From: Streptomyces sp. DG2A-72
GTDB taxonomy: Bacteria > Actinomycetota > Actinomycetes > Streptomycetales > Streptomycetaceae
Assembly (NCBI RefSeq): GCF_030499575.1
Contig: NZ_JASTLC010000001.1
Location: 4,054,001-4,118,000, forward strand
Direction: 5' to 3'
DNA length: 64,000 nucleotides
The notes below the pieces were generated by a model that saw only the letters and a list, made by a program, of their open reading frames with translations, had not been told where the DNA came from and did no database searches. A program made the position numbers and the translations under genes. Shown piece after piece: positions 44,469 through 53,996 of the stretch; position 1 is the first letter of the stretch, and every line of letters begins with the position of its first letter.

Positions 44469-44849
44469 ATGAACATCGTTTTGTGGATTCTGGCCGGCCT
44501 GCTCGCCGCGCTCTTCCTGGCCGCCGGCGGCGCGAAGCTGGCCCAACCGAAGGAGAAGCTCGCCGCCTCGCCGAACATGGCGTGGGCCGAGGACTTCTCT
44601 CCCGGCATGCTCAAGCTGATCGGCGCCCTGGAGGTGCTGGCCGCGGTCGGGCTGATCCTGCCCGCCGCGCTGGACATCATCCCCGTCCTGGTACCGCTGG
44701 CCGCCGTCGGCCTCGTGCTGCTGATGGCCGGGGCGGCGACAACCCACGCCAGACGCAAGGAGTCCAGCGCGATCGTGCCGAACCTCGTGCTGATCGTGCT
44801 GGCCGGTGCGGTGGCATGGGGGCGCTTCGGCCCGTACCCCTTCGCCTGA
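44469..44849 (+). CDS. DoxX-family membrane protein
   Basis: 126 residues, four hydrophobic helices; LAALFLAAGGAKLAQPKEKL and LKLIGALEVLAAVGLILP match the DoxX/DoxD-like pattern. These small proteins sit in redox-stress clusters, sometimes in thiol/quinone membrane complexes. Between an NmrA-like and a pirin gene, so a detoxification role is inferred. Confidence 0.85.
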   Translation: MNIVLWILAGLLAALFLAAGGAKLAQPKEKLAASPNMAWAEDFSPGMLKLIGALEVLAAVGLILPAALDIIPVLVPLAAVGLVLLMAGAATTHARRKESSAIVPNLVLIVLAGAVAWGRFGPYPFA

Positions 44850-44891
44850 TCGCCGGCAGCGTCCCTCCAGGGAGGAACAGGAAGGAGCACC

Positions 44892-45863
44892 ATGCCCGCC
44901 ATCACCGTCGAGGACATCCTCGTCCTGCCCCGCCTGCCCGCACTCGCCCCTGCCAGAACCCGGCTCCGTGAGGTGCGCCGGCTGGTCACCGCACCGCGCG
45001 GCCACGAGGGTGAGGGCTTCCCGGTGCGCCGCGGGTTCGCCGATGTGCCACTCTCCGAACTGGATCCTTTCGTCCACTTCGATCATCTCGGCGAAGTGGA
45101 CCTGGCCCCCGGTGAGCCCAAGGGGACCCCGTGGCATCCGCACCGCGGCTTCGAGACCGTCACGTACGTCATCGACGGCATCGTGGACCACCAGGACTCC
45201 AACGGTGGCAGTGGGCGGATCGCCGACGGCGACACCCAGTGGATGACCGCCGGGGCGGGCATCCTGCACATCGAGGCGCCACCGGAGAGCCTGGTGATGA
45301 GCGGGGGCGTGATCCACGGCACCCAGCTGTGGGTCAACCTGCCCCGGGCGAAGAAGCTGGTCCCGCCCCGATACCAGGACATCCGCGGCAGCCAGGCGGC
45401 GCTGCTGACCACACCGGACGGCGGCGCGCTGATCCGGGTCATCGCCGGCGACATCGCCGGACACGCCGGACCGGGGGTCACACACACGCCGATCACGCTG
45501 GCGCACATCACAGTCGAGCCTGGCGCCCAGGTCGACCTGCCCTGGCACCCCGGATACAACGCGCTGGTCTACGCCCTGGCCGGCGCCGGAACCGCCGGCG
45601 CCGAGAACAGGCCGATCCAGGTCGGTCAACTCGCCGTGCACGGGCCCGGCGACAGCCTGCGCCTCGCCGCCGCGCCGCGGCAGGCTTCACACACCCCGAA
45701 GCTGGAGCTGTATGTCATGGGCGGGCAGCCGATTCGTGAACCGGTCGCCCACTACGGCCCGTTCGTCATGAACACCCGCGACGAACTGGTCCAGGCCTTC
45801 GAGGACTACCAGGCCGGCCGGCTCGGCGTCATCCCCGCCACCCGGCTGCCGCACACCGGATAA
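44892..45863 (+). CDS. Pirin family protein 1
   Basis: 323 residues. Bicupin with the iron ligands HPHRGFETVTYV and HIEAPP in the first cupin; some pirins oxidise quercetin-type flavonols, others regulate enzymes. Also seen: WMTAGAGILH, GTQLWVNLPRAKK and GPFVMNTRDELVQAFEDY. ATG is preceded by AGGAAGGAG. Followed by a 64-bp palindrome. Paralogue at 56057-56965. Confidence 0.93.
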   Translation: MPAITVEDILVLPRLPALAPARTRLREVRRLVTAPRGHEGEGFPVRRGFADVPLSELDPFVHFDHLGEVDLAPGEPKGTPWHPHRGFETVTYVIDGIVDHQDSNGGSGRIADGDTQWMTAGAGILHIEAPPESLVMSGGVIHGTQLWVNLPRAKKLVPPRYQDIRGSQAALLTTPDGGALIRVIAGDIAGHAGPGVTHTPITLAHITVEPGAQVDLPWHPGYNALVYALAGAGTAGAENRPIQVGQLAVHGPGDSLRLAAAPRQASHTPKLELYVMGGQPIREPVAHYGPFVMNTRDELVQAFEDYQAGRLGVIPATRLPHTG

Positions 45864-45894
45864 CCGGCCACCGAATCTCCCTGGCCCGCGGCAC

Positions 45895-45958
45895 CGGCCG
45901 CACGCCGGGTCCTGTCACCGCGAGCCGGCTCGCGGTGACAGGACCCGGCGTGCGGCCG
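45895..45958. terminator. Perfect 64-bp palindrome (bidirectional terminator)
   Basis: 32-bp arms 45895-45926 and 45927-45958 with no mismatch and no spacer, between convergent pirin and amidohydrolase genes. As RNA it folds into one long stem from either strand. It is GC-rich with no U-tract. Confidence 0.9.
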
Positions 45959-45962
45959 TGGT

Positions 45963-47133
45963 TCAGTGCCGACTCAGCCGGGGTATGCGCGCACGCAGTT
46001 TCGGGAACTGGGCGAGGGCGTTGGTCCGCTCGAGAGCGATCCTCTGGTGCGGGCTGTAGACGCTGTCGACGGGCGGTTCGGGGTCGCCCGTCCGCGGGTC
46101 CGGCAGACGTCCCTCGAGGAACGGCATCTGCTCCACGTTGTCGGCCTCGAAGAGGTTGTGGACGGCCGGCCAGTCGCTGCCGAACATGATGTGGTCGGCC
46201 GGCACGAGCGACGCCAGTGGCAGCAACTGGGCGGCGGTGAACGCCTGCGCGTCGTCGAAGTACAGCCGCGAGATGTGGTCGAGGGGGCCTTCGGGCAGTA
46301 CGGAGTTGAACGGCGGGAAGAACGCGTGCAGCGTCGCGAGCCGGTAGGACAGGAACGGCAGCGTCCCGCCGCAGTGCGTGAAGTGCCAGCGGATGTTCGG
46401 GTGGTCCCGCAGGACACCGTTGTAGATCAGGCTCGTCATCGCGCGGGTCGCGTCGAAGGTGTACTCGTAGACGAAGTTCAGGGCCGGGATGTCGGGGCCG
46501 TAGCGGAGCTTCGGGGCCGGATTCACCTCCGGACCCGTCGGGTGGACGTAGACATAGGCGCCGTGGTGGTCGAGGACCTCGTACAGCGGCGCGAACGAGG
46601 GGTCGCCCAGGTAGCGGCCCTGGTAGTTGGTGAGCAGACAGATGCCGTCGAGGTCCAGCTCACCGAGCGCGCGGTCCACCTCGGCCACCGCGCCCTCGAT
46701 GTCCGGCATCGGGGTGACCGCGAAGATCCCGAACCGGTCACCACGGGTGCGCACGAGGTCGTGGGCGTAGTCGTTTGACCGCGCGGGCGGTGACGCGGCG
46801 GTCGTCGACCGGGCCGAGGGTGAGCTGGAGGTCGCCGAACGACAGGACGCTCGCCTGGATCCGGTACCGGTCCATGAACGCCAGGTGCGCCTCCAGCGAC
46901 CAGGGACCCACATAGGCCAGGGTGTCGGCGAGGCGGCCGTGACGCTCCAGGTAGTCGTAGTACACGTCGGGGAAGTAGTGCGCGTGGGTGTCGATGCGCC
47001 AGTTGCCCTTCGGCACCCCTCGGCCGGACGGTGCCGCGGCGGCGGCCGGCACCGCACCCGCCGCCGCGACGAGGGGCGCACCCGATGCCGCCTCGGTCAG
47101 TCTTCGAGGTGAGGTGCTCCGTTCGGGGTCCAT
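45963..47133 (-). pseudogene. Amidohydrolase-2 family protein with Tat-like leader, frameshifted
   Basis: ATG 47133. N-terminal SPRRLTEAASGAPLVAAAGA looks like a twin-arginine leader; IDTHAHYFPDVYYDYLERHG carries HxH metal ligands of the ACMSD/decarboxylase-type barrel. At about 46775 the frame changes (…TARAV in one, RSNDYAHDLVRTRGDRFG in the other); one extra base fits. The second part is complete: THCGGTLPFLSYR and MFGSDWPAVHN (catalytic Asp) to the stop at 45963. Overlaps xdhC by 37 bases, so it belongs to the molybdenum-hydroxylase operon. Confidence 0.8.
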
Positions 47134-48281
47134 GTCTGGGGCTCCTCTTCTCGCAGGCCCGTCGTCGTCCGGACGGGTTGGTGGATGGGGCCGGGGACGC
47201 GGGACAGGGGCAGGCCGGTGCCGTTGTGGATGTGGGCGACGATCTCGGCGGTGATGGAGATCGCCGTCTCCTCGGGCGTGTGCGCGCCGAGGTCCAGGCC
47301 GATGGGGGAGCGCAGGCGGGCCATCCGGTCCTCGGGTACGCCGGCTTCGCGCAGGAGCTGCTGTCGGTGCTCGTGGGTACGGCGTGAGCCCATCGCGCCG
47401 ACATAGCCGACCGGCAGGCTCAGCGCCAGGCGGAGCAGAGGGACGTCGAACTTGGCGTCGTGGGTGAGCACACAGATCGCGGTACGCCCGTCCACCTCGG
47501 TGCGCTCCAGGTAGCGGTGGGGCCAGTCGGCGACGACCTCGTCGGCGTACGGGAAGCGGGCCCGGGTGGCGAAGACGGGGCGGGCGTCGCAGACGGTGAC
47601 GTGGTGGCCGAGGAACTGCCCGGCCCGGCTGAGGGCGCCCGCGAAGTCGACCGCGCCGAAGATCAGCAGGCGGGGGCGGGACGCGTGGGTGTGGACGAGG
47701 ACCGACAGGCGCTCGGGGCAGGTGTCGGCGTCGCCGCCCACCTCGACACGGCGGGTGCGGCCGGCCCTCAGCTGTGCGCGGGCCTGCGCTGCGACAACCT
47801 GGTCCGCGTTCGTGTCGCCCACGGTTCCGCGGTGAGCACCCGTGCCCTCGGGGACGTGGAGGGTGCGGCCGAGGAGGTCGTCCGGGCCGTCCACCACCTG
47901 GGCCACAGCGACGGGCCGGCCCCGTACGACCGCGTCGAGGGCGTCGATGAGATGCGGGTCGGCGGCGGGCTCGACCCGCTGCACCAGGACGTCGATCTCG
48001 CCGCCACAGGTCAGGCCGACGGCGAAGGCGTCGTCGTCGGAGTAGCCGAACCGGGCGCGGGCGGGACTGTCGCCGTCCCTGAGCACTTGGACGCACAGCT
48101 CGTAGACGGCTCCCTCCACACAGCCGCCGGAGATGCTGCCGACCGTGTGGCCGTCCGTGTCGACGGCGAGGGAGGTACCGGGTGGCAGGGGTGCGCTGCC
48201 GCTGACGTCGACGACGGTGGCGAGGGCGAAGGGTCGGGCCTCGCGGCACCAGTCGTACAGCGTGTCCGCGATGTTGAGCAT
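47097..48281 (-). CDS. xdhC: XdhC-family molybdenum cofactor insertion/sulfuration protein
   Basis: 394 residues from ATG 48281. N-terminal XdhC/CoxI domain (LATVVDVSGSAPLPPG; SISGGCVEGAVYE) and C-terminal Rossmann domain (LLIFGAVDFAGALSRAG; GYVGAMGSRRTHEHR; HTPEETAISI). It binds Moco and delivers its sulfurated form to xanthine-dehydrogenase-type enzymes, here the paoABC-like complex encoded just upstream on the same strand. Confidence 0.92.
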   Translation of the reverse strand: MLNIADTLYDWCREARPFALATVVDVSGSAPLPPGTSLAVDTDGHTVGSISGGCVEGAVYELCVQVLRDGDSPARARFGYSDDDAFAVGLTCGGEIDVLVQRVEPAADPHLIDALDAVVRGRPVAVAQVVDGPDDLLGRTLHVPEGTGAHRGTVGDTNADQVVAAQARAQLRAGRTRRVEVGGDADTCPERLSVLVHTHASRPRLLIFGAVDFAGALSRAGQFLGHHVTVCDARPVFATRARFPYADEVVADWPHRYLERTEVDGRTAICVLTHDAKFDVPLLRLALSLPVGYVGAMGSRRTHEHRQQLLREAGVPEDRMARLRSPIGLDLGAHTPEETAISITAEIVAHIHNGTGLPLSRVPGPIHQPVRTTTGLREEEPQTWTPNGAPHLED

Positions 48282-48439
48282 GGGCGTGCGCTCCGGGTGA
48301 TGGGGGGCTTGAGGACCGCCGCCGCACCACTGTGAGGGGACAGGGTGCGACGGCGGCCTGGTGCCCGGCGGTGGGCCGTCGCCGACCGCCGGACGCTGGG
48401 GAGCCCGGGTGACCGGTGACGACGCGGCCACCCGGGAGT

Positions 48440-50629
48440 TCAGAGCAGGGCCTCGGGCTTGATCGGCAGTTCGCGGATCCGGCGGCCGGTGGCGTTGAAG
48501 ACCGCGTTGGCGATGGCGGGCGCCACTCCGACGATGACGACCTCACCGAGTCCCTTGACGCCGATGGGGTCGGCTTCGTAGTCCTCTCCGTCGATGTAGA
48601 TCGCCTTCAGTTCGGGGATGTCGGCGTGGGTGGGCACGAGGTAGTCGGCGAGGTTGGCGTTGACGATCCGGCCGTCGCGGTGGTCGGTGACCGTGTGTTC
48701 AAGGAGGGCCTGGCCGATGCCGCCGGTCATGGCGCCGAGGGCCTGGCTGTCGGCGAGCGCGGGACTGATGATCCGGCCGGCGTCGTACACGCCGACCATG
48801 CGCCGTACCCGTACCAGGCCGAGGCGGGCGTCGACGGCGACTTCGGCGAAGGTCGCTGCGTAGGCGTAGAGGGAGAACTTCTCCGTTTCCGGCGCCCCGG
48901 CGTACGAGCCCATCGCTTCGAGGTGGGTGCGGTTGTTGCGGGCCAGGAGCTGCTGGTACGTCTCCCCGCGCGCGGGGTCGTCCTGCACGTGCAGTCGGCC
49001 TCCTCGTACGACGATGCCGGCGGGGTCGACGCCGTGCAGCGGTGACTCCTCGTCCCCGACGGCGAGTTCGATCGCCTGCCGCCGCAGTTTGTCGCAGCCG
49101 TCCTGGACGGCGGATCCGACGCTGGCCATGGTCTGCGAACCGTAGTGGCCGGGGGCCGGAGGCAGACGGGAGTCGCCGAGCCGGAAGGTCACCCGGCGCA
49201 TGGGCAGGCCGAGGGCGTCGGCGGCGAGCTGCGTCATGGACGTGGCGGTGCCGACGCCCATGTCGGCGGTCGCGGCCTGGAGCAGGGCGGTGCCGTCGGC
49301 GTCGAGCCGGACGGATGTCTGGGACTGGGACCGTGCTGTGTCGTAGACGCCGGCGGCCATGCCCATACCGATGAGCCAGTCGCCCTCGCGCCGCGAGCGC
49401 GGCTTAGGCCTGCGCCGCTCCCAGCCGAACTCGCGGGCGCCCACGCGGTAGCACTCGCGCAGGCGGCGCGTGGAGAACGGCAGCCCGCTGGACTCGTCGT
49501 CGGCGGGCTCGTTGCGCAGCCGCAGCTCGATGGGGTCGAGTCCCAGTTCGTGGGCGAGCTCGTCCATCGCCGACTCGACGGGGAAGGCACCGCTGGCGTA
49601 GCCGGGGCCGCGCATATACGTCGGTGTGTTCACGTCCAGCGGTACGTGCCGGTACGCCTGGCGGACGTTGGGGGTGCTGTAGAGCATCCGGCCGGGGGCC
49701 AGCACGTCCTCGATGTGTGTCTCGAATCTGGAGGTCTCGGCGCGCACGTCGTGCGCCGACGCCGTGAGACGCCCCCGGCGGTTGCTGCCCAGGCTCAGTT
49801 CGTACTCGTACGCGGGCCGGTATCCCACGCCGAAGTACAACTGCCTGCGGGTGAGGGCGAGTTTGACGGGGCGCTGCACCTCGCGTGCGGCCACGGCGGC
49901 GATGACGGAGTGCACCCAGGTGCGCATGGCGTTGCCGAAGGCCCCGCCGATGAACGGGGCGATGACGTGGATGTCGTCCTGTGGCATGCCGAGCGCGTCG
50001 GACATGGCGTGAGCGGCGAACTGCGCTCCTTGGCTCTTCTCCCAGAGGGTGAGCTTGTCGCCGTCCCAGCGGGCGACGACGCCGGCCGCTTCCATGGCGT
50101 TGTGGTGGTTACGGGCCGTGCGGTACGTCATCTCCAGCCGGACGGGGGCCGAGTCCAGGGCTTCGTCGGCGTCGCCGCGCGCATAGGTCTCGGGCTCGTC
50201 GGCGGGGTCGGCGGCGGCCAGATCGGTGGCGGGACGCTGGGCGTCGTAGGAGACCTTCACCAGGCTCGCGGCGTGCTGGGCCACCTCCAGTGTGGCCGCC
50301 ACCACGACCGCGACGGGCTGTCCGAAGAACCGGATGCGGTCGTCCTGGAAGGCACGCAGCGGCTTGCCCGGCGGCCATTGCCCTTCAACGGGCGGGAGTT
50401 CGGGCGCATTGAGGTGGCTGATCACCTTCAGCACGCCCTTCTGGGCCTCGGCGGCGCGGGTGTCGATGCCGGTGATGCGGCCGCGGCCGACGCTGCTGTC
50501 GACGATGACCGCGTGCACGACCCCGTCGGGATTGTTGTCGGCGGCGTACTTCGCCTGCCCGGTGACCCTCAGCCGGGCGTCGACTCGGGAGACCGCCGCT
50601 CCGACGGCTGCCTGTGGCTGCGGGCTCAC
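48440..50629 (-). CDS. paoC: Molybdopterin-binding subunit of an aldehyde/xanthine dehydrogenase
   Basis: 729 residues. Large subunit of a three-part Mo hydroxylase. GRGRITGIDTRAAEAQ near the N-terminus, the Moco-contact loop PFIGGAFGNAMRTW, YMRGPGYASGAFPVESAMDE and the C-terminal GVKGLGEVVIVG, whose Glu is the expected active-site base. The start overlaps the FAD gene by 4 bases. Closest by layout to E. coli PaoC (aldehyde oxidation); the substrate is uncertain. Confidence 0.92.
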   Translation of the reverse strand: MSPQPQAAVGAAVSRVDARLRVTGQAKYAADNNPDGVVHAVIVDSSVGRGRITGIDTRAAEAQKGVLKVISHLNAPELPPVEGQWPPGKPLRAFQDDRIRFFGQPVAVVVAATLEVAQHAASLVKVSYDAQRPATDLAAADPADEPETYARGDADEALDSAPVRLEMTYRTARNHHNAMEAAGVVARWDGDKLTLWEKSQGAQFAAHAMSDALGMPQDDIHVIAPFIGGAFGNAMRTWVHSVIAAVAAREVQRPVKLALTRRQLYFGVGYRPAYEYELSLGSNRRGRLTASAHDVRAETSRFETHIEDVLAPGRMLYSTPNVRQAYRHVPLDVNTPTYMRGPGYASGAFPVESAMDELAHELGLDPIELRLRNEPADDESSGLPFSTRRLRECYRVGAREFGWERRRPKPRSRREGDWLIGMGMAAGVYDTARSQSQTSVRLDADGTALLQAATADMGVGTATSMTQLAADALGLPMRRVTFRLGDSRLPPAPGHYGSQTMASVGSAVQDGCDKLRRQAIELAVGDEESPLHGVDPAGIVVRGGRLHVQDDPARGETYQQLLARNNRTHLEAMGSYAGAPETEKFSLYAYAATFAEVAVDARLGLVRVRRMVGVYDAGRIISPALADSQALGAMTGGIGQALLEHTVTDHRDGRIVNANLADYLVPTHADIPELKAIYIDGEDYEADPIGVKGLGEVVIVGVAPAIANAVFNATGRRIRELPIKPEALL

Positions 50630-51606
50630 TTGCCACCTCCTACGATGCGCAGTTGACGCTCGATGGTCCGTTTGAGCAACTCGACCTTGAAACGGTTGTG
50701 TTCGAGGGGCCGGGCCCCGTCAGCCGCCCGCTCGGCGGCCTTGGTCCACAGGGCGTCCGACGGCCGGTGTTCGATGAGCTCCCGCTCGACGGCGGGCAGT
50801 TTCCAGGGGACGGTGCCCACGCCTCCGGCGGCCACCTTGGCTTCGCGGATCACCCCGCCGCTGATGTGCAGGGCGACGGCCGCGGAGGTGAGCGCGAACT
50901 CGTAGGACTGCCGGTCGCGGACCTTCAGGTAACCGGACTTCAGCGGGCGCGGGTAGGGCGGCATCTCCACTGCGGTGATCAACTCGCCGGGGCGCAGGTC
51001 CTGTTCGCGGTGGGGTGTGCTGCCCGGCTTGAGGTGGAAGTCGGCGAAGGGCACGGTCCGCTCCCCGTCCGGGCCGAGCAGGTGGACGGTCGCCTCCAGT
51101 GCCGCGAAGGCGACGGCGGCGTCGGAGGGGTGGGTGGCCACGCAGTCGTCGGTGGTGCCCAGGATGGCGTGGGTGCGGTTGACGCCGTGCAGGGCCGCGC
51201 AGCCCGATCCGGGTTCACGCTTGTTGCAGGCGGCGCTCACGTCACGGAAGTACGTGCAGCGGGTGCGCTGCATGATGTTGCCGCCGATGGTGGCCATGTT
51301 GCGCAGTTGGGGCGACGCGCTCAGTTCCAGCGCCTGCGAGATGACGGGGTACAGGGCGCGCACCTTGGGGTGGGCGGCGGCCTCGGCCATGCGGACCAGG
51401 GCGCCGATGCGCAGGCCCCCGCCCTTGGTGGCGGTGATCTCGCGCAGGGGCAGGGCGCTGATGTCGACCAGCGAGCCGGGGTGTTCGACGGTCTCACGCA
51501 TCAGGTCGACCAGGGTGGTGCCGCCGGCGATGTAACGCCCGCCGCGCCGACCGGCACTGAGGGCTTCGCGCGTGTCCACGGCCTTGGTGTAGGTGAAGGG
51601 ATGCAT
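50626..51606 (-). CDS. paoB: FAD-binding subunit with extra iron-sulfur motif
   Basis: 326 residues. FAD site GRRGGRYIAGGTTLVDLM and NMATIGGNIMQRTRC. The stretch RTRCTYFRDVSAACNKREPG then GSGCAALHG has the spaced cysteines that hold the additional [4Fe-4S] cluster in E. coli PaoB. It links the two small-subunit iron-sulfur clusters and Moco. Middle gene of the three-gene set. Confidence 0.92.
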   Translation of the reverse strand: MHPFTYTKAVDTREALSAGRRGGRYIAGGTTLVDLMRETVEHPGSLVDISALPLREITATKGGGLRIGALVRMAEAAAHPKVRALYPVISQALELSASPQLRNMATIGGNIMQRTRCTYFRDVSAACNKREPGSGCAALHGVNRTHAILGTTDDCVATHPSDAAVAFAALEATVHLLGPDGERTVPFADFHLKPGSTPHREQDLRPGELITAVEMPPYPRPLKSGYLKVRDRQSYEFALTSAAVALHISGGVIREAKVAAGGVGTVPWKLPAVERELIEHRPSDALWTKAAERAADGARPLEHNRFKVELLKRTIERQLRIVGGGK

Positions 51607-51618
51607 GGGAATCGGCCC

Positions 51619-52257
51619 TCACTTCCGGCCCGCGGTCTGCTGGACCGCGCGCTCGATCTTCACGTAGCAGCCGCAGCGGCACAGGTTGCCGCTCATCCAC
51701 TCCCGGATCTCCTCCGCCGAGCCGGCGTGGCCCTCCTGGACGCAGGCGACACCGGACATGATCTGGCCGGAGGTGCAGTAGCCGCACTGGAAGGCGTCCT
51801 GGTCGATGAACGCCTGCTGCAGCGGGTGCAGCCGGTCCCCCTTGGCCAGGCCCTCGATGGTGGTGACCTCGGCGCCGTCCAGCCGGACCGCCAGCGTCAG
51901 GCAGGAGTTGACCCGCTGTCCGTCGACCAGGACGGTACAGGCGCCGCAGGCCCCGGCGTTGCAGCCCTTCTTCGAACCGGTCAGGTCCAGGTGCTCGCGC
52001 AGCAGGTCGAGGAGCGAGGTGCGGTTGTCGATCGTGACGGTGTGCCGGACGCCGTTGACCGTCAGGGAGACGCGGCTGCCGTGCGGCGCCTCGGCGGCGG
52101 CCGCTTCCCCGGAACCGGGCAGGGGCACCGCGACCAGGCCGCCGGCCAGGGCGGCCCCTCCGGCCACCGTGGTCGTCGCGATGAACGTACGCCGGGTCGG
52201 TGCCGAGCCGGATTCGGCGGGGGGAGACACGGCTGGGTCGGGAAGTTCGGTGGACAT
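51619..52257 (-). CDS. paoA: 2Fe-2S subunit with Tat signal
   Basis: 212 residues from ATG 52257. N-terminal TRRTFIATTTVAGGAALAGG is a twin-arginine signal, implying export of the folded complex. The plant-type cluster is held by GCNAGACGACTVL..SC and the second by QCGYCTSGQ..NLCRCGCY. First gene of the paoABC-xdhC-amidohydrolase operon. Confidence 0.93.
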   Translation of the reverse strand: MSTELPDPAVSPPAESGSAPTRRTFIATTTVAGGAALAGGLVAVPLPGSGEAAAAEAPHGSRVSLTVNGVRHTVTIDNRTSLLDLLREHLDLTGSKKGCNAGACGACTVLVDGQRVNSCLTLAVRLDGAEVTTIEGLAKGDRLHPLQQAFIDQDAFQCGYCTSGQIMSGVACVQEGHAGSAEEIREWMSGNLCRCGCYVKIERAVQQTAGRK

Positions 52258-52442
52258 GCCCACTCCTCGGTGCGGGGTACGGATGGTCCTGCTGATCGGC
52301 GCGAACCTGGCGGGGCGGGGCGTACGGGGCGTCTCCTGACGCACCCCCGCCCCGCCCCCGAGCCGGACGCCGACCCGCGGTCTCGCGTGTGCGCCCGCCC
52401 CCGCCTCGGCTGTCGCGGCAAGGGCGGTGCGGGGCCCGCTGC
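52258..52442. other. Gap between paoA and the SDR gene
   Basis: 185 C-rich bases. It should hold the paoA promoter and the end of the SDR transcript; I see no clear -10 or hairpin. Confidence 0.5.
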
Positions 52443-53228
52443 TCAGGCGACGGGCAGGTGCCCGTAACGGGCGGCCGGGGAAGAATGGTTGCCGGTCAGC
52501 AGAGCGGATTCGCCGGTCAGGAGGGCGTCGAGCGCGGCAGCCTGGTCCTCCAGACCAGGGACGCAGACGGACTCCCCCAGGCGGACGCCGGCGAGACTGG
52601 CATGCGCCACACCCTCGGCCGTCATGGCGGCAGGGTAGCCCTGGCCGAAGCCGCTGTGGAACTCCGTCGCCACCACCCCCGGGCACACCACCTGGGCATG
52701 GACCCCGGTGCCGGCGAGTTCGTGGGTGAGCGTCCGCGTGAAGGCGACCGTGGCGGCCTTCGCGCCCGCGTACAGGGTGCGCGGTATCGGCATCTCCTGA
52801 CCGGCACTGAAGGCCAGCAGTGAGGCGAGGGTGATGACGGTGCCCTCACCGGCGGCCAGCATCCCGGGCAGGGCGGCCCGCACCAGACGCATGGAGCCGA
52901 CGGCGTTGAGTGTGAGGAGACGGTCGATCTCGACGGCATCGATGTCGGTGAGCGGTGCGAAACCGCCGACTCCGGCGTTGCAGATCAGCAGCCGGACGTC
53001 TCCGGTGGCCAGGCGGTGGGTCACGGCGTCGAGGCCGTCGTGCGTGCTGAGGTCAGCGGGCAGAACGTCGACGGCGGCACCTGCTTCGCGCAGTTCGGCG
53101 GCCAGCTCGTTCAGCCGGTCCACCCGCCGGGCCACCAGGACGAAGTCGCAGTTGGACGCCAGGAGCCGGGCATAGGCAGCGCCAATGCCGGACGAGGCCC
53201 CAGTGATCAGAGCAAGAGTTCGGGACAT
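52443..53228 (-). CDS. Short-chain dehydrogenase/reductase
   Basis: 261 residues. NAD(P) motif LITGASSGIGAAYARLLA, structural NAGVGG, catalytic Ser in LASLLAFS and YAGAKAA (Tyr-x-x-x-Lys). Classical SDR; substrate unknown. Divergent from the MarR gene 53315-53764 with a dyad between, so it is the likely target of that regulator. Confidence 0.93.
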   Translation of the reverse strand: MSRTLALITGASSGIGAAYARLLASNCDFVLVARRVDRLNELAAELREAGAAVDVLPADLSTHDGLDAVTHRLATGDVRLLICNAGVGGFAPLTDIDAVEIDRLLTLNAVGSMRLVRAALPGMLAAGEGTVITLASLLAFSAGQEMPIPRTLYAGAKAATVAFTRTLTHELAGTGVHAQVVCPGVVATEFHSGFGQGYPAAMTAEGVAHASLAGVRLGESVCVPGLEDQAAALDALLTGESALLTGNHSSPAARYGHLPVA

Positions 53229-53259
53229 GCGCCCAGCATTAACCAAGCACCTGTCGAGA

Positions 53260-53287
53260 ATCAAGCATTTGATAGCAAGTGGTTGAT
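53260..53287. promoter_or_regulatory. Operator-like dyad between SDR and MarR genes
   Basis: ATCAAGCATTTG-ATAG-CAAGTGGTTGAT: 12-base arms, 10 matched. It lies 28 bases before the MarR start and 32 before the SDR start, in an AT-rich gap. A different sequence class from the TGAYRYRTCA boxes. Confidence 0.6.
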
Positions 53288-53314
53288 ACACGTGAACTCC
53301 CGTATCCTTCTCGT

Positions 53315-53764
53315 GTGACCACGGATGACGAGAAGACGCCTGGTGGCGATGCCAGAGCCATCTGGGCCCTGCGGAGGGCGGAACTCGCCGTGCAGGCACT
53401 CAAGGGACAGCGGCTGCGCACCCTGGACATGGCGCCCGCGCACTACTCCCTGCTGTTCTGCATCCATGACGAACCCGGTCTCACGGGCGCGGAGGCCGCC
53501 CGCCGCCTGAACGTCACCCCTCAGGCCGTGGCATCGCTGGTGACGCGACTGGAGGGGCGCGGTCAGTTGGAGCGTCGGCAGCACGCGCTGCACCACCATG
53601 TGCAGGAGCTCCACCTCACCGACGCCGGCCGTGAGGCTTTCGGCTCCGCCAGTCGCATCGTCGCGGACATCGAGCGCCGCGTCGTCGAGCGGCTGGGCTC
53701 GGACGGCACTGCGCAACTCACCGCCCTGCTCGGGCAGGTGGTCGAGGCGGTCCGGGAGCCGTAG
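53315..53764 (+). CDS. MarR-family regulator beside the SDR gene
   Basis: 149 residues from GTG 53315 (GTG at 53279 also in frame but overlaps the dyad). LTGAEAARRLNVTPQAVASLVTRLEGRG is the recognition region; HHHVQELHLTDAGRE is the wing. Probably represses itself and the divergent SDR gene. Confidence 0.88.
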   Translation: MTTDDEKTPGGDARAIWALRRAELAVQALKGQRLRTLDMAPAHYSLLFCIHDEPGLTGAEAARRLNVTPQAVASLVTRLEGRGQLERRQHALHHHVQELHLTDAGREAFGSASRIVADIERRVVERLGSDGTAQLTALLGQVVEAVREP

Positions 53765-53782
53765 GTCACCGCTGTGGTCAGG

Positions 53783-53920
53783 TCAGCGGTACCCGGCGGT
53801 GCTGCCGGCGATCGTCGACGTGTGGTGGGCGGCGAGGACGGCCGTGTCGGCGTCGTGGCGAGCCAGGAGGGACCGGACGCGCTGGGTCGCGGGTGGGCCG
53901 AGGGCGTCGACGTTCGTCAC
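53783..53920 (-). CDS. Possible 45-residue protein or gene remnant
   Basis: GTG 53920 to TGA 53783; nearly every third codon position is G or C, which is strong coding bias for so short a frame (ARHDADTAVLAAHHTSTIAG). No ribosome-binding site and no family recognised. More likely the tail of a lost gene than a functional peptide. Confidence 0.35.
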   Translation of the reverse strand: MTNVDALGPPATQRVRSLLARHDADTAVLAAHHTSTIAGSTAGYR

Positions 53921-53996
53921 AGGTCGAGGGCGGTGGCCCGGAGTTAGTGATTCCCTTCAGAAAGCGCGAGGGTGAGCTTTCAATCTCTGACGCACC

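Noticed and set aside
43365..45641. 758-residue open frame antisense to the NmrA, DoxX and pirin genes
   Set aside because: Spans three real genes and their gaps, and has the Val/Arg/Gly/His composition of a shadow frame.
50614..52467. 617-residue plus-strand frame over the paoAB-like genes
   Set aside because: Antisense shadow of two well-identified genes.
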